NCBI GenBank assembly: GCA_031425695.1
Contig: JANPJV010000063.1
Coordinates: 1-22,600 of the forward strand
From: JANPJV01 sp031425695
Lineage (GTDB): Bacteria > Pseudomonadota > Gammaproteobacteria > Xanthomonadales > SZUA-5
Direction: 5' to 3'
Length of the DNA stretch: 22,600 nt
Shown here piece by piece: positions 8,587 through 16,965 of the stretch (its first letter is position 1; each line of letters starts with the position of its first letter). The position numbers and the translations under genes are program-made. The notes below the pieces were generated by a model. That model ran no database searches and was not told where the DNA came from. It was given only the letters and a program-made list of their open reading frames with translations.

Positions 8587-8621
8587 CGCACCCGAGGCAC
8601 TCCAATGGGAGTCCCCGTGCG
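8587..8621 (+). other. Imperfect hairpin downstream of the cyclase gene
   Basis: CGCAC (8587-8591) pairs with GTGCG (8617-8621), and inside it ACTCC (8599-8603) pairs with GGAGT (8608-8612). No T-run follows, so a terminator role is only possible. It lies in the 97-bp gap before the glutaredoxin gene. Confidence 0.25.
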
Positions 8622-8658
8622 AAAATGGCGGTCAAGGAATCAAGGCAGGACGTGATGC

Positions 8659-9132
8659 ATGCGTGTCTCAGCGGCAATCCTGCTCGCCCTGCTGGCATTT
8701 TCAGCCTCGGCGCAGGGGGTCTTCAAATGGACCGATGCGCAGGGTGTAGTCCATTTCAGCGATCGCAAGCCGGCCGACCAGGCCGTCGAGGGTGTGCAAC
8801 TCGAAGCAGCGCCACCAGATGCCGTTGCCGCCGCACCCGAGGACGCGACCGTGGCGCCTGCGCCAGAACCACCCATTCAGCCGGGTCCCAAGCGCCGGCT
8901 CAGCATCACCATGTATTCGAGTGTCGATTGTGGTTACTGCGCGAGGGCACGCAAGTACTTCGCCGGCCGCAGCCTCAATTACGCAGAACGCGATATCAGC
9001 AACCCGCAGAATCGAGCGCTGTGGAAGCAGCTGGGAGGCGAAGGCGTTCCCTTGTTCGTCATCAACGGCCAGGTCAGCAGCGGCTTCAGCGCCGACAACA
9101 TGACCCAGCGCCTGCAGCGCTTAGGCTGGTAA
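8659..9132 (+). CDS. Periplasmic glutaredoxin-like protein with N-terminal DUF4124
   Basis: This 157-residue protein carries a signal peptide (MRVSAAILLALLAFSASAQG) followed by a DUF4124 module (VFKWTDAQGVVHFSDRKP, about residues 20-40). An Ala/Pro-rich linker leads to a glutaredoxin/thioredoxin-fold domain (about 78-157). The redox motif is CGYC in YSSVDCGYCARARKYF. The cis-proline and glutathione-binding regions are visible as GVPLFVINGQ and SGFSADNMTQRL. It most likely acts on disulfides or mixed disulfides in the cell envelope. ATG 8659 is the start that yields the signal peptide, with AGGA about nine bases upstream. The DUF4124-glutaredoxin architecture is familiar from Lysobacterales and related bacteria; the partner protein is not known from this window. 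Confidence 0.88.
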   Translation: MRVSAAILLALLAFSASAQGVFKWTDAQGVVHFSDRKPADQAVEGVQLEAAPPDAVAAAPEDATVAPAPEPPIQPGPKRRLSITMYSSVDCGYCARARKYFAGRSLNYAERDISNPQNRALWKQLGGEGVPLFVINGQVSSGFSADNMTQRLQRLGW

Positions 9133-9160
9133 ACACCCTGCCAACCCGCGACTTCGAGCT

Positions 9161-9460
9161 TGTTCGCTCGATCGCGCCCGCGACCTTGTGCATGGTGTTG
9201 GTACACAGGGCGATCGCCGCGGCACCAGCGCGTTCCAGCGCCCGCGCAGCCTCCGCAAGTCGCGCACCGGCACGCTCCCAGTCGCCCGCCCGCTGCAATT
9301 GTTCGATCTCATGGAAATCGACGCTGTAGAGGAGCAGGTGCGCCGAATGCAATCCACCCAGCCGCGCGCGCACCCCGCGAAGCATAGGTAAACGGCTCGC
9401 GTGCATGCGCAGGCGAAGGGTGTGAGACTCGGGCCACTCCCCTGCCCTCCCGATGCCTCG
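9161..9460 (-). pseudogene. Truncated aspartate/glutamate racemase-family remnant
   Basis: On the minus strand, 9385 down to 9161 reads RLGGLHSAHLLLYSVDF, HEIEQLQRAGDWERAGARL and ALCTNTMHKVAGAIERT. These are typical of the N-terminal half of aspartate racemases, including the first catalytic Cys in CTNTMH. Upstream, where GGMSWEST...YYR is expected, the frame gives a garbled GRAGEWPESHT, which suggests small indels. The second half, with the second catalytic Cys, is absent: similarity stops about 30 bp before the glutaredoxin stop codon. The open frame extends into both neighbouring genes, so no intact start or end exists. This remnant fills the 334-bp gap between the glutaredoxin and formylglutamate-hydrolase genes. 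Confidence 0.75.
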
Positions 9461-9466
9461 CTCAGC

Positions 9467-10369
9467 ATGATCGTTCGCTCGTTCCAAAATATTGTTGATG
9501 TCCACTGGATCGGCGGCAATGCGTGCGCTGCGACGACTGCGCCGTCATGGTTGTTCGAAGTGCCGCACGGCGCGACGGAAACCGCGGATTTCAATGAGCT
9601 GGCGGCGCGCCTGGTGAGTCCGCTGCCTGATGGGCTGGTCGATTTCTTCCATGTGAACACCGACGTCGGCGCGTTCGAGCTGGGATTGGCGACGGCTGAG
9701 CGCCTGGTGGCGGCAGCTCCCGACCGTTGCGTCATCATCATCCGCAGCCGCATCCCGCGCACCTTCATCGACTGCAACCGGCGCATCGATGCGCCGCCGG
9801 AGGCTTTTCGCGAAGGCAGTGTCACCCCCGGCCTGATGCCCTGGATCACCGCTGCGGAGGATCGGGCGCTGTTGCTTGCGCGCTACGATCAGTACCTGGC
9901 CACGGTTCGCTCGGAATGCGGGCGGGCGCCCGATGCAGCAGTGCTTTTGCTGCACAGCTACGCGCCGCGCTCGGTGGGTGTCGAGGTCGATGGCGATATC
10001 GTCGCCAGCCTGCGACGTGCCTATGCGCCGGAGATCGAGGCGACGTGGCCGCTGCGACCGGAGTTGGACGTCATTGCCCGGGACGCAGACGGACGCTCCT
10101 ACGCACCGCCGGACGCGGTCGAGGCGTTGCGCACCGGTGTCTCCGCATTCGGCTGGACCGTCGGCGACAGCCTGACCTATCCCCTGCATCCAAGCACGCT
10201 GGCCTGGGACCACGTGATGGCGCGACCGGGCCGGACGATGTGCGTGGAGGTGCGGCGTGACTTGCTGGCGGATCCCTTCGATCCGTTCGTGCGCATGCAC
10301 ATCAGCGCTGCCAAGGTCGATCGTCTGGCGCAGCCACTCGCCGCCGCCGTTGAGCTGCTGCGCGCGTAG
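9467..10369 (+). CDS. N-formylglutamate amidohydrolase-family protein
   Basis: This 300-residue protein has the pattern of the FGase/HutG-type zinc hydrolases. WLFEVPHGATE (about residues 28-38) holds a likely metal-binding His. VNTDVGAFEL follows, then RTFIDCNRRID (compare the R-x-x-x-D-x-N-R signature) and VLLLHSYAPRS with a second likely metal-binding His. The family removes formyl or other acyl groups from acidic amino acids, as in histidine breakdown; no hut gene is nearby, so the substrate is open. The start at ATG 9467 gives a plausible N-terminus (MIVRSFQNIVDVHW); a GTG at 9401 would run into the racemase remnant. The ribosome binding site is weak. A strong hairpin follows the stop directly. 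Confidence 0.72.
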   Translation: MIVRSFQNIVDVHWIGGNACAATTAPSWLFEVPHGATETADFNELAARLVSPLPDGLVDFFHVNTDVGAFELGLATAERLVAAAPDRCVIIIRSRIPRTFIDCNRRIDAPPEAFREGSVTPGLMPWITAAEDRALLLARYDQYLATVRSECGRAPDAAVLLLHSYAPRSVGVEVDGDIVASLRRAYAPEIEATWPLRPELDVIARDADGRSYAPPDAVEALRTGVSAFGWTVGDSLTYPLHPSTLAWDHVMARPGRTMCVEVRRDLLADPFDPFVRMHISAAKVDRLAQPLAAAVELLRA

Positions 10370-10405
10370 GCCGTAGTGCGTGCGGCTTCACGCGCGCACT
10401 GCGGC
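10370..10405 (+). terminator. Strong hairpin after the FGase-like gene
   Basis: The 15-nt arms 10370-10384 and 10391-10405 pair fully if two G-U pairs are allowed, around a 6-nt loop (GCTTCA). The hairpin begins one base after the TAG stop. No T-run follows, so it may be a factor-assisted terminator or an mRNA 3'-end stabiliser. Confidence 0.45.
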
Positions 10406-10488
10406 GCTCTTCGCGACTGTTCCTGCTGTTTCAGGGTTTGCCGCGCTTTTGCGTATCCATGTTCGAACCCGACATTTGGAGTCTCTCG

Positions 10489-11121
10489 ATGCACTGTCTT
10501 CGCAACACCCGCCCTGTCGATCCAGGCGCTGCCACACCCCCCGATCTTTCTCTGATCGGTCATCATCTCCGGGCCGCGCTCGGCGTTCTCGCCGTGCTCT
10601 CGACACTGGCCGGCTGTGGTTCGGCGGACAACGCCGCTTCGCCTGCCGCAGATCCGGCGGACATCGCAACCGCCGTGTCAGGTGCCGCCGAGGCGTCGAC
10701 AGCCACGCACCCGCTGTGCGCGATCGCGACCTTTGCCGACGTGCAAGGGGTGATCGGCGGCAGCATCAGCAAGCTCGACGTAATCGACGTGGTGTCCCTG
10801 CACAAGTTGTCTTGCATCTATCTGGATTCGCAGGACCTGTACAACTCGCTCAACCTGGAGTTCGTGACCAATGAACGGCTTGCGAAAACCGGGGGCAATT
10901 GGAGCGATGCGGCCGCTTATTACGGTGAATGGGCACGCGGCGGCACGCCAGTCGCAGGTTTGGGCGACGCGGCAACCTGGTCGACGATGCCAGCCGGGCT
11001 GTATGTGCTGCGCGGCACGCACTTGCTGCACCTCAGCGGTGGCAAGAGCGATTTCGCGGATCCCGCCGTGCGTTTGAAGTTCGAGGCGCTGGCGCGGCAA
11101 GTGGTGGCGCGACTGCCCTGA
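10489..11121 (+). CDS. Predicted lipoprotein, unknown function
   Basis: The protein is 210 residues from ATG 10489, which has GGAG seven bases upstream. A longer-than-usual N-region (about 28 residues) precedes a hydrophobic stretch and a lipobox, LAVLSTLAGC, making Cys43 the likely lipidated residue. The mature part starts with an Ala/Asp-rich linker. It then shows CAIATFADVQGVIGG and LHKLSCIYLDSQD, with two cysteines that could pair, and later GDAATWSTMPAGLYVLRGTHLLHLS. The spacing resembles small ligand-binding lipoproteins of the DUF3558 style, but the match is loose and I do not assign a family. It is probably envelope-located. Confidence 0.65.
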   Translation: MHCLRNTRPVDPGAATPPDLSLIGHHLRAALGVLAVLSTLAGCGSADNAASPAADPADIATAVSGAAEASTATHPLCAIATFADVQGVIGGSISKLDVIDVVSLHKLSCIYLDSQDLYNSLNLEFVTNERLAKTGGNWSDAAAYYGEWARGGTPVAGLGDAATWSTMPAGLYVLRGTHLLHLSGGKSDFADPAVRLKFEALARQVVARLP

Positions 11122-11355
11122 GCAGATGCCCGCGGATCGGAGCGTCGAGCGCCAGCTCGAGGGCTCGAGGGATTCGCGCCGATTGGCTCTGGTAACGCGG
11201 TGATCAACGCGACGCGTCATTGACGACGCTGGCGCGCCGGCATTGAAGTACATTGCAGCAACATGCTGCCGCGACCGGGAGCGTCATGAGCGACCGCCGA
11301 CCACCCGTGTTGTAAGCCCCCCACATCGTCGCGATGACCTCCACGGCACTGGCCC

Positions 11356-11859
11356 ATGAACCAAGCGTTTCCAATTCTCGAACGCGGTGATGCCGATGGC
11401 GTGTTGCAAGTTGCCGAGGGCGCGGATGCGGACACGCTGTTCGCATTGATCGTCGAGTTTTATCGACACTTCGACTATCCCTTCGAGGTAACCGCAAAAC
11501 GTCGACTGCTGGAGGAACTGTTGGGCGATTCGACGTCGGGGAAATTCTGGCTGGTGCGAGCCGCGAACGGCGATCTCGCGGGCTACGTGTTTCTCGCCTG
11601 GTGTTTCAGCTTTGAGTACGGCGGGCGTACGGCGGTTGTCGATGAGCTGTACGTGCGCCCGGAGCATCGTGGCCAGGGGCTAGGAGAGCGCGTGTTGCGC
11701 GCCCTCTCGGATATCGCATCGGCGCTCGGATTGGTGGAACTGCAGGTGGAGGTCGAGCGCGGCAATCCGCGGGCGGCGGCCCTGTACCGCCGGGAAGGAT
11801 TCGCCGCGCGCGATCGGGAGGTGCTCAACAAGCTGCTCAACGTTGCTGCAGCGCCTTGA
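11356..11859 (+). CDS. GNAT family N-acetyltransferase
   Basis: This 167-residue protein has a typical GNAT layout. An N-terminal helix pair (TLFALIVEFYRHFDYPF) is followed by FWLVRAANGDLAGYVFLAW. The acetyl-CoA binding motif A is VVDELYVRPEHRGQGLGERVL (R/Q-x-x-G-x-G/A form, about residues 95-115), and the C-terminal part NPRAAALYRREGFAARDREVL carries the usual asparagine and tyrosine. The substrate cannot be told from sequence. The start at ATG 11356 has no clear Shine-Dalgarno sequence. Its 3' end overlaps the convergent fibre gene by 23 bp. The 234 bp upstream hold a small inverted repeat (GCAGCA-ACA-TGCTGC, 11255-11269) and no gene that I can support. Confidence 0.85.
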   Translation: MNQAFPILERGDADGVLQVAEGADADTLFALIVEFYRHFDYPFEVTAKRRLLEELLGDSTSGKFWLVRAANGDLAGYVFLAWCFSFEYGGRTAVVDELYVRPEHRGQGLGERVLRALSDIASALGLVELQVEVERGNPRAAALYRREGFAARDREVLNKLLNVAAAP

Positions 11860-13699
11860 CCGCCTGCTGCAGGGCGTCCAGTTCGGCGCGCAAGGCGGCG
11901 TTCTCATTTTCGAGCTTCTGATTCAGACCTTGGATCGCGGCCAGCGCCACACCATCGGCATCGGCGGTCCCGATCGACTTACCGTCTCCGGCGAGGTCGA
12001 AAGCCGCCTTGAAGTCCTCCGCCATCGGACCGATGTGCTCGCCTTCGGCCGACTGCTTGTACGTCCAGGTCGTGATCGGCATGGCCACCACCTTGGCAAG
12101 GATCCGCATCGGATCCACCGCCGTGAATCCCTCCTTGAAGGTGCGGCTGGAGGCATTGGTCCACATACCGCCATTGGACAGTGTCGCGTTGCCGCCTGAT
12201 CCGCCGGCCACCGTCAATCGGTTGACCCCCGCGCCAAGGTTCGGGACGCTGATCGTAAAGCTGCCCCCGCCATCGGTGAGATACATCGATCCCATTTTTC
12301 CCGAACGGCTTTTCCAGGCCAGGTCCACATCGGAATCTCCGCCACTCCCATTGGGACGAGCGGCGATGACCAGGTCATCGAACGACGACGTCAAGGCGTT
12401 GGTATTGAACATCGCGCCACCAGAGACACGTGCGATGAATTGATTGGGGCCAGTGGTGACCACGCTGACGTCTTGATTGTCCGCCCAGACAAAGCTGCCG
12501 CCATCGCCATCCGCCGTGCCCGTCGCGGTAACGCCGAAACAGCCTTCGCCCACGGTGCCTGAAGCGGTGCCGGGCCTGATCTGGGCGCGGCGACCGCCTG
12601 CAAACGAGGATCGCCCACCCGCGCAGTTGAAGAACCCGCCCGCGACGAAACCATAGGCGCCACTGGCGGTGCCGGACTCGCCACCTGCCACAACACCGCG
12701 AATGCCGGAGGCATAATTGAAAATTCCACCCGCTACCGTGCTGCCATCCGCGGACGCGAAGTTGTTGCTACCACCGCTGACTACACTGTGGCCACTCTGC
12801 GCCGCATTGCCTTGACCACCCGCCGCGATACTCCAGTTCCCCAGCGCGCTGTTGATGGAACCTCCGCTCACCGCACCGTACTGGCCGGAAACGGTGTTGG
12901 AATTGCCGCCTGCGATGGTCGCGTAAATCGCCTGCTGATTGATGTTGTTGCGGCCGCCTCCGCCAATGGCCGTATAGCTGCCCGACGTACTGTTGCTGTC
13001 GCCTCCCCCGATGACGCTCCATGGCCCCACGATCGCGTTGCCCGCACCACCAGCGATCGTGGCGAACAGTTCGTCAGTCACGTTTCCGCATGAGGATGTC
13101 CCACCGCCGCAAGTCATGGCGCTGCTGCCGCCGCCGCCGATGGTGGCGCCACGGCCGACGGCGATATTGGCCGAAGATCCCAAGATCACGATGGATTCGT
13201 TGGCGCTGCCAAATCCGGACTCGAAGCGCGCCGCACGCCGATTGTTGGCCTTGATTTCCACTGGCACATTGTTAGTTGACCCGAGAAATTCGCCTGCAGC
13301 GACCACATTTCCAGTGGTGTCCCAACAGATGCCCGCAAGCGTGGATTTGGGATCAAAGCGCGTCGGTTCGCCGAGGCTCGCAAAAGCAGAGCCACCCTGG
13401 GCGACCTCGACCTTGAGCTTCATCGGCGGTGCGTGATCGAGCTTGAGCCCGAAATCGACATCGGCGGCGAAGTTGCCATCTTTCACCGGAATCTTGAACA
13501 GCGTGATCGGCTGGCTGACAGGCTGCCCGGCACCCTCGTTGATCAGGGTCAGGCGCAGGTCATAGCTGCCATTCGCCGGCTTGCCGCCATCGTTGAGCGT
13601 GCCTCGGTACGTCCACGGGCTGGCATCGGCAAATGTGGAGATGGCGATCAAGGCGATGAAGCAGGCGCTGCGATTCGCTTCGCGGGAAAGGCGTTTCAT
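11837..13699 (-). CDS. Repeat-rich surface fibre-like protein with C-terminal peptidase S74 domain
   Basis: The protein is 620 residues, from ATG 13699 with GGAG seven bases upstream. A signal-like N-terminus (ACFIALIAISTFADA) leads to a beta-rich domain beginning WTYRGTLNDGGKPANGSYDLRL. From about residue 145 to 360 it has YadA-head-like repeats of about 14-16 residues, of the form VxGGxxNxAxGxx (SVIGGGDSNSTSG, AIYATIAGGNSNTVSG, GVVAGGESGTASG). The end is an intramolecular-chaperone S74 domain: the SSRTFKEGF segment places Ser517 and Lys522 five residues apart, as in the self-cleaving dyad of phage tail spikes. GPMAEDF and a coiled coil (LNQKLENENAALRAELDAL) follow. It should trimerise and self-cleave. 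No phage genes are nearby. It forms a unit with the small secreted protein 17 bp upstream. Confidence 0.8.
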   Translation of the reverse strand: MKRLSREANRSACFIALIAISTFADASPWTYRGTLNDGGKPANGSYDLRLTLINEGAGQPVSQPITLFKIPVKDGNFAADVDFGLKLDHAPPMKLKVEVAQGGSAFASLGEPTRFDPKSTLAGICWDTTGNVVAAGEFLGSTNNVPVEIKANNRRAARFESGFGSANESIVILGSSANIAVGRGATIGGGGSSAMTCGGGTSSCGNVTDELFATIAGGAGNAIVGPWSVIGGGDSNSTSGSYTAIGGGGRNNINQQAIYATIAGGNSNTVSGQYGAVSGGSINSALGNWSIAAGGQGNAAQSGHSVVSGGSNNFASADGSTVAGGIFNYASGIRGVVAGGESGTASGAYGFVAGGFFNCAGGRSSFAGGRRAQIRPGTASGTVGEGCFGVTATGTADGDGGSFVWADNQDVSVVTTGPNQFIARVSGGAMFNTNALTSSFDDLVIAARPNGSGGDSDVDLAWKSRSGKMGSMYLTDGGGSFTISVPNLGAGVNRLTVAGGSGGNATLSNGGMWTNASSRTFKEGFTAVDPMRILAKVVAMPITTWTYKQSAEGEHIGPMAEDFKAAFDLAGDGKSIGTADADGVALAAIQGLNQKLENENAALRAELDALQQAVKALQQR

Positions 13700-13716
13700 G
13701 GGAATTCTCCGAGGCT

Positions 13717-14004
13717 TTAGTTTTCGAAACCATTCTTGAAAATGTCGGGACCGACCGGCCCGCAGGCCGTCGTCGCCGTCTTGTCTTTGCCCGCTTGTTC
13801 GAGGCGAGCGTCGATCGCGAACCGAGAGCCCGTTGCCTTGGGCTGGGCGCCACGCAGCTCGGCACTCAGCGAGAAGCGGCCATCGGCACTGTCGGCGATG
13901 GCTGCCTGCAATACGCCGCTGCCGCTGAAGCGCGCGGGCGGCGGGCTCTCGGCGCTTGCGCTGCCAACCCCGATCAACAAAAGTGATGTGAAGAGCGTGC
14001 GCAT
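13717..14004 (-). CDS. Small secreted protein with IFxNGFE-type C-terminus
   Basis: This 95-residue protein has a clean signal peptide (MRTLFTSLLLIGVGSASA) and a short mature part rich in small residues (FSGSGVLQAAIADSADGRFSLSAELRG). It ends GPVGPDIFKNGFEN. From memory, endings of the form IF-x-x-GFE are frequent on secreted proteins of Dokdonella and relatives, so the tail may be a shared sorting or processing tag; this is unverified. It is the first gene of a minus-strand pair with the S74 fibre gene. The start at 14004 was chosen for the signal peptide; the longer frame would run into the glgA upstream region. Its function is unknown. Confidence 0.7.
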   Translation of the reverse strand: MRTLFTSLLLIGVGSASAESPPPARFSGSGVLQAAIADSADGRFSLSAELRGAQPKATGSRFAIDARLEQAGKDKTATTACGPVGPDIFKNGFEN

Positions 14005-14079
14005 CTTGGTCGGACCCCTTGCAGAGAAGCACCAGGCAGAAAAGTGCCTGGGATTGGATACGCAGTGCGCAGGCAAACC

Positions 14080-14096
14080 CTGACAGCGCTTGTCAG
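14080..14096. promoter_or_regulatory. Palindrome upstream of glgA, possible operator
   Basis: CTGACA (14080-14085) and TGTCAG (14091-14096) form a perfect inverted repeat around GCGCT, about 54 bp before glgA and in the divergent gap with the small secreted gene. The 13-mer CCCTGACAGCGCT that covers its left half (14078-14090) recurs at 19187-19199, upstream of the second ATP-grasp gene. A weak hairpin (14032-14038 with 14045-14051) lies on the other side of the gap. No regulator is identified. Confidence 0.35.
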
Positions 14097-14149
14097 CGGG
14101 CATGGGATCTCGCATATGCTCGGGGCGCTGGGGGTTGCCGGAGGCAGTG

Positions 14150-15586
14150 ATGAGAGTGCTTGGCGTTACGTCGGAGATGCACCCCTACGCCAAGACCGGC
14201 GGACTGGCGGATGTCATGGGCGCATTGCCGAAGTACCTGGCGGCGTTGGGCCACGACGTGCGTGTGTTCGTGCCGCTCTACGACACCATGCGCCGCGACA
14301 ACCTGAAGCTCGAAACTGTCCTCGAAGGGCTCGAAGTCCGGCTGGGTGCCCACCAGTATTGGGTCCAGGTCCTGCGAGACGCCGCCAATCCGACTGCCTG
14401 GTTCGTCCACTGCCCGGCGCTCTACGGCCGCGGTTCGATCTACACGCACGGAGCGGACGAGCATCGCCGCTTCCTGGTGCTGTGCTGGACCGCGCTGCTT
14501 GCCAGCCAGCGACTCGCGTTCGCGCCGGATATCGTCCACTGCAACGACTGGCAGAGCGCGATGCTGCCGCTCATCCTGCGGACGCATTTCAGCTGGGACC
14601 GGTTGTTCGCGACAACGCGCACGCTGCTGACGGTGCACAACCTGAACTACCAGGGCGGATTTCCGGCCAGCATCCTGCCGGATCTTAATCTCGGCGGGTC
14701 CGAGCACTTGCTGCACCAGGACTTCCTGCGCCAGGGGCGGATCAACTTCCTGCTGCATGGCGTCCTGTACGCCGATGGCGTGAGCACGGTCAGCCCCACC
14801 TACGCGCAGGAGATCCAGACACCCGAACACGGTGCCGGCATGGACCCGTTCCTGCGGGCGCGGTCTTCGACCGTGGTCGGCATCTTGAACGGCGTCGACT
14901 ACCAGGAGTGGTCTCCGGAGAATGACCCACTGATTCCGCATGCCTATAGCAGCGAGGATCTGTCCGGCAAGGAACGCAATAAGCAGGCCCTGCTGCAGGC
15001 AATGCGGCTGCCGTACGTGCCTGGTCTGCCGGTCGCCGGCATCGTGTCGCGCATGGCGAGCCAGAAAGGCTTCGACCTGATCCCGGATGCGCTCCTGGGG
15101 CTGCTTTCGGAGCGCGGCCTGCAATTGGTGGTGCTCGGCAATGGCGAGGAGCGGCTCGAACACATCTTTGCGCAGCTGCAGCGGATGTTCCCGCGCCAGG
15201 TCTCGTTCTATCGGGGCTTTTCGAACCAGCTGGCGCACCTGATCGAGGCTGGCGCCGACATGTTCCTGATGCCGTCGCGGTATGAACCCTGCGGGCTCAA
15301 CCAGATGTACAGCTTGCGCTACGGAACGGTCCCGATCGTGCACCGGACCGGTGGCCTCGCCGACTCGGTACAGCTGTGGAATCCGCAGACTGGCCAGGGA
15401 ACCGGCTTGGTGTTCGATCATCACGACGCCAACGGCCTGCGCTGGGCAGTCGAGTCCGCGATGCACGTCTACCGCGATCGCAACGCCTGGCGCCGGTTGA
15501 TGGCCAATGGCATGGCCAAGGATTTCTCGTGGACGCGCCAGGCAAAAGTCTATGAAACGCTGTTCGGAATGCTGGGAAACTCCTGA
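14150..15586 (+). CDS. glgA: Glycogen synthase GlgA (ADP-glucose type, GT5)
   Basis: GlgA extends alpha-1,4-glucan chains using ADP-glucose (EC 2.4.1.21). The protein is 478 residues, the usual size. The N-terminal ADP-glucose-binding motif is KTGGLADV, with Lys15. Further family blocks are DIVHCNDWQSAMLPL, TLLTVHNLNYQG, GILNGVDYQEWSP and GIVSRMASQKGFDL. The C-terminal catalytic block is MPSRYEPCGLNQMYSLRYGTVPI..RTGGLADSV, with the conserved Glu of the retaining GT-B fold. ATG 14150 is preceded by GGAGG six bases upstream. It is the first gene of the same-strand run to the window end; glgB, glgC and glgX are not in the window, so the classic operon is split here. The 149-bp gap to the next gene carries sequence blocks shared with other promoters of the run. 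Confidence 0.95.
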   Translation: MRVLGVTSEMHPYAKTGGLADVMGALPKYLAALGHDVRVFVPLYDTMRRDNLKLETVLEGLEVRLGAHQYWVQVLRDAANPTAWFVHCPALYGRGSIYTHGADEHRRFLVLCWTALLASQRLAFAPDIVHCNDWQSAMLPLILRTHFSWDRLFATTRTLLTVHNLNYQGGFPASILPDLNLGGSEHLLHQDFLRQGRINFLLHGVLYADGVSTVSPTYAQEIQTPEHGAGMDPFLRARSSTVVGILNGVDYQEWSPENDPLIPHAYSSEDLSGKERNKQALLQAMRLPYVPGLPVAGIVSRMASQKGFDLIPDALLGLLSERGLQLVVLGNGEERLEHIFAQLQRMFPRQVSFYRGFSNQLAHLIEAGADMFLMPSRYEPCGLNQMYSLRYGTVPIVHRTGGLADSVQLWNPQTGQGTGLVFDHHDANGLRWAVESAMHVYRDRNAWRRLMANGMAKDFSWTRQAKVYETLFGMLGNS

Positions 15587-15735
15587 CAAGTCAGGTCTTT
15601 ACGTTCTTCACAGATATGCCGCCAATGTCGATGACGCCGGTATTGAAAATGCAACAGAACAAACATGACACTTTTTGTGTACGCGCCTGACAGTTCGAGG
15701 ATGGACTTGTTCAGGGCCCCACCAGGGAAATGACG

Positions 15736-16965
15736 ATGCATGTGGTCTTGGTTGAACCTCGCTTTCCGGCCAATCAGCGGCAGTTCGTGCGTGCGCTTGC
15801 CGAAGTCGGAGCAACGGTAACGGCGATCGGCGAAGGGTCCAAGGACTCGCTCGACGACGAGATGCGCCACTACCTGTCGCACTACGAGGAGGTCCGCAAC
15901 GTCTGCGACGAATCGGCACTGCTGCGCGCCGTGCGTTTTGTACAGCAGTTCAAGTCGGTCGATCGCATCGAGGCCACGGTCGAGGCGCACATCCTGTCGA
16001 CTGCCAAGGTGCGCGAGGCTGCCGGGATTCCAGGCACCTCCTACCGCACCGCGTTCCTGTGCCGCGACAAGCCGGCCATGAAAGAGGTTTTGCGCGCAGG
16101 TGGTGTTGCCTGCGCGGCGTCGACCGGGGCTGCCACTGCGGCTGAGGTGCGCGCGTTTGCGGAGCAGGTTGGATACCCCTTGATGATCAAGCCCAGGGAC
16201 GGGGCCGGTGCATCGGGTGCGACCCGCGTCGACTCGGACGCGGAGCTAGAAGCGGCGATCCGGAGCTCGGGCTTGGGTCATCCGGGGCGCTCGGTGGCGG
16301 TCGAGGAGTTCATCGAGGGGCACGAAGGCTTTTACGACACGCTGACCTGCAAGGGCCAGGTAGTGCACGAGTTCGTGTCGCACTATTACCCCAACGTGCT
16401 CGAAGCGATGCGCACACGCTGGATCTCTCCTTACCTCGTCAGCACGAATCGGGTCGACGCGGCTCCCGGGTACGACGAGATCAAGGCGATGGGCCAGCGC
16501 GTCGGCGAGTTGCTGGGGATCGAGACTTCCGCGACGCACATGGAATGGTTCTTCGGATCGCGAGGGCTCAAGTTCTCGGAGATCGGCTGTCGGCCACCCG
16601 GCGTGCGCACCTGGGATCTGCACAACGTCGGCAATGACATGGACCTGTATCGGGAATGGGCGATGCTGATTTGCCGCGGGCGCCCGAGCCAGCGGCCATC
16701 GCGACGTTTCTCTACCGGGATCATCGCCTTGCGTCCCAACCGTGACGGTCGGATCGCGGGCTACGAAGGCTGGGAGACGATCCGGAGTCGCTTTGCGGCG
16801 CAGTTGATCGACGCCCACCTGCCGCCCGTGGGGACGCCGACCCAGGGCGTCGATGCCGGCTACATGGCGAATGCGTGGCTGCGCATGAAACACGAAAGCT
16901 ACGACGAGCTGCGTGGCATTTTCGAGCTGGTGGGCAGGATCTTGAAGGTTCACGCACACGGATGA
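15736..16965 (+). CDS. ATP-grasp carboxylate-amine ligase
   Basis: This 409-residue cytosolic enzyme probably activates a carboxylate as acyl phosphate with ATP and joins it to an amine or thiol. The N-terminal pre-ATP-grasp part starts MHVVLVEPRFPANQRQFVRAL. The ATP-grasp core holds YPLMIKPRDGAGASGATRV (the Lys and Gly-rich loop, about residues 147-165), VAVEEFIEGHEGFYDTL (adenine-side Glu) and LKFSEIGCRPPGVRTWDL (metal-binding Glu). It resembles the BL00235/carbamoyl-phosphate-synthase-like ligases. The start at ATG 15736 is favoured because GGGA lies seven bases upstream; ATG 15730 is too close to it. It overlaps the next gene by an ATGA junction, which points to translational coupling. 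The substrates are unknown. Confidence 0.85.
   Translation: MHVVLVEPRFPANQRQFVRALAEVGATVTAIGEGSKDSLDDEMRHYLSHYEEVRNVCDESALLRAVRFVQQFKSVDRIEATVEAHILSTAKVREAAGIPGTSYRTAFLCRDKPAMKEVLRAGGVACAASTGAATAAEVRAFAEQVGYPLMIKPRDGAGASGATRVDSDAELEAAIRSSGLGHPGRSVAVEEFIEGHEGFYDTLTCKGQVVHEFVSHYYPNVLEAMRTRWISPYLVSTNRVDAAPGYDEIKAMGQRVGELLGIETSATHMEWFFGSRGLKFSEIGCRPPGVRTWDLHNVGNDMDLYREWAMLICRGRPSQRPSRRFSTGIIALRPNRDGRIAGYEGWETIRSRFAAQLIDAHLPPVGTPTQGVDAGYMANAWLRMKHESYDELRGIFELVGRILKVHAHG

Noticed and set aside
11837..14004. A prophage based on the S74 fibre protein
   Set aside because: No capsid, tail, terminase, lysis or integrase gene flanks it; the neighbours are chromosomal genes.
14093..15589. A 498-residue minus-strand open frame covering glgA
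   Set aside because: It is the antisense shadow of a clear glycogen synthase and shows no family pattern; long shadows are common at this GC content.
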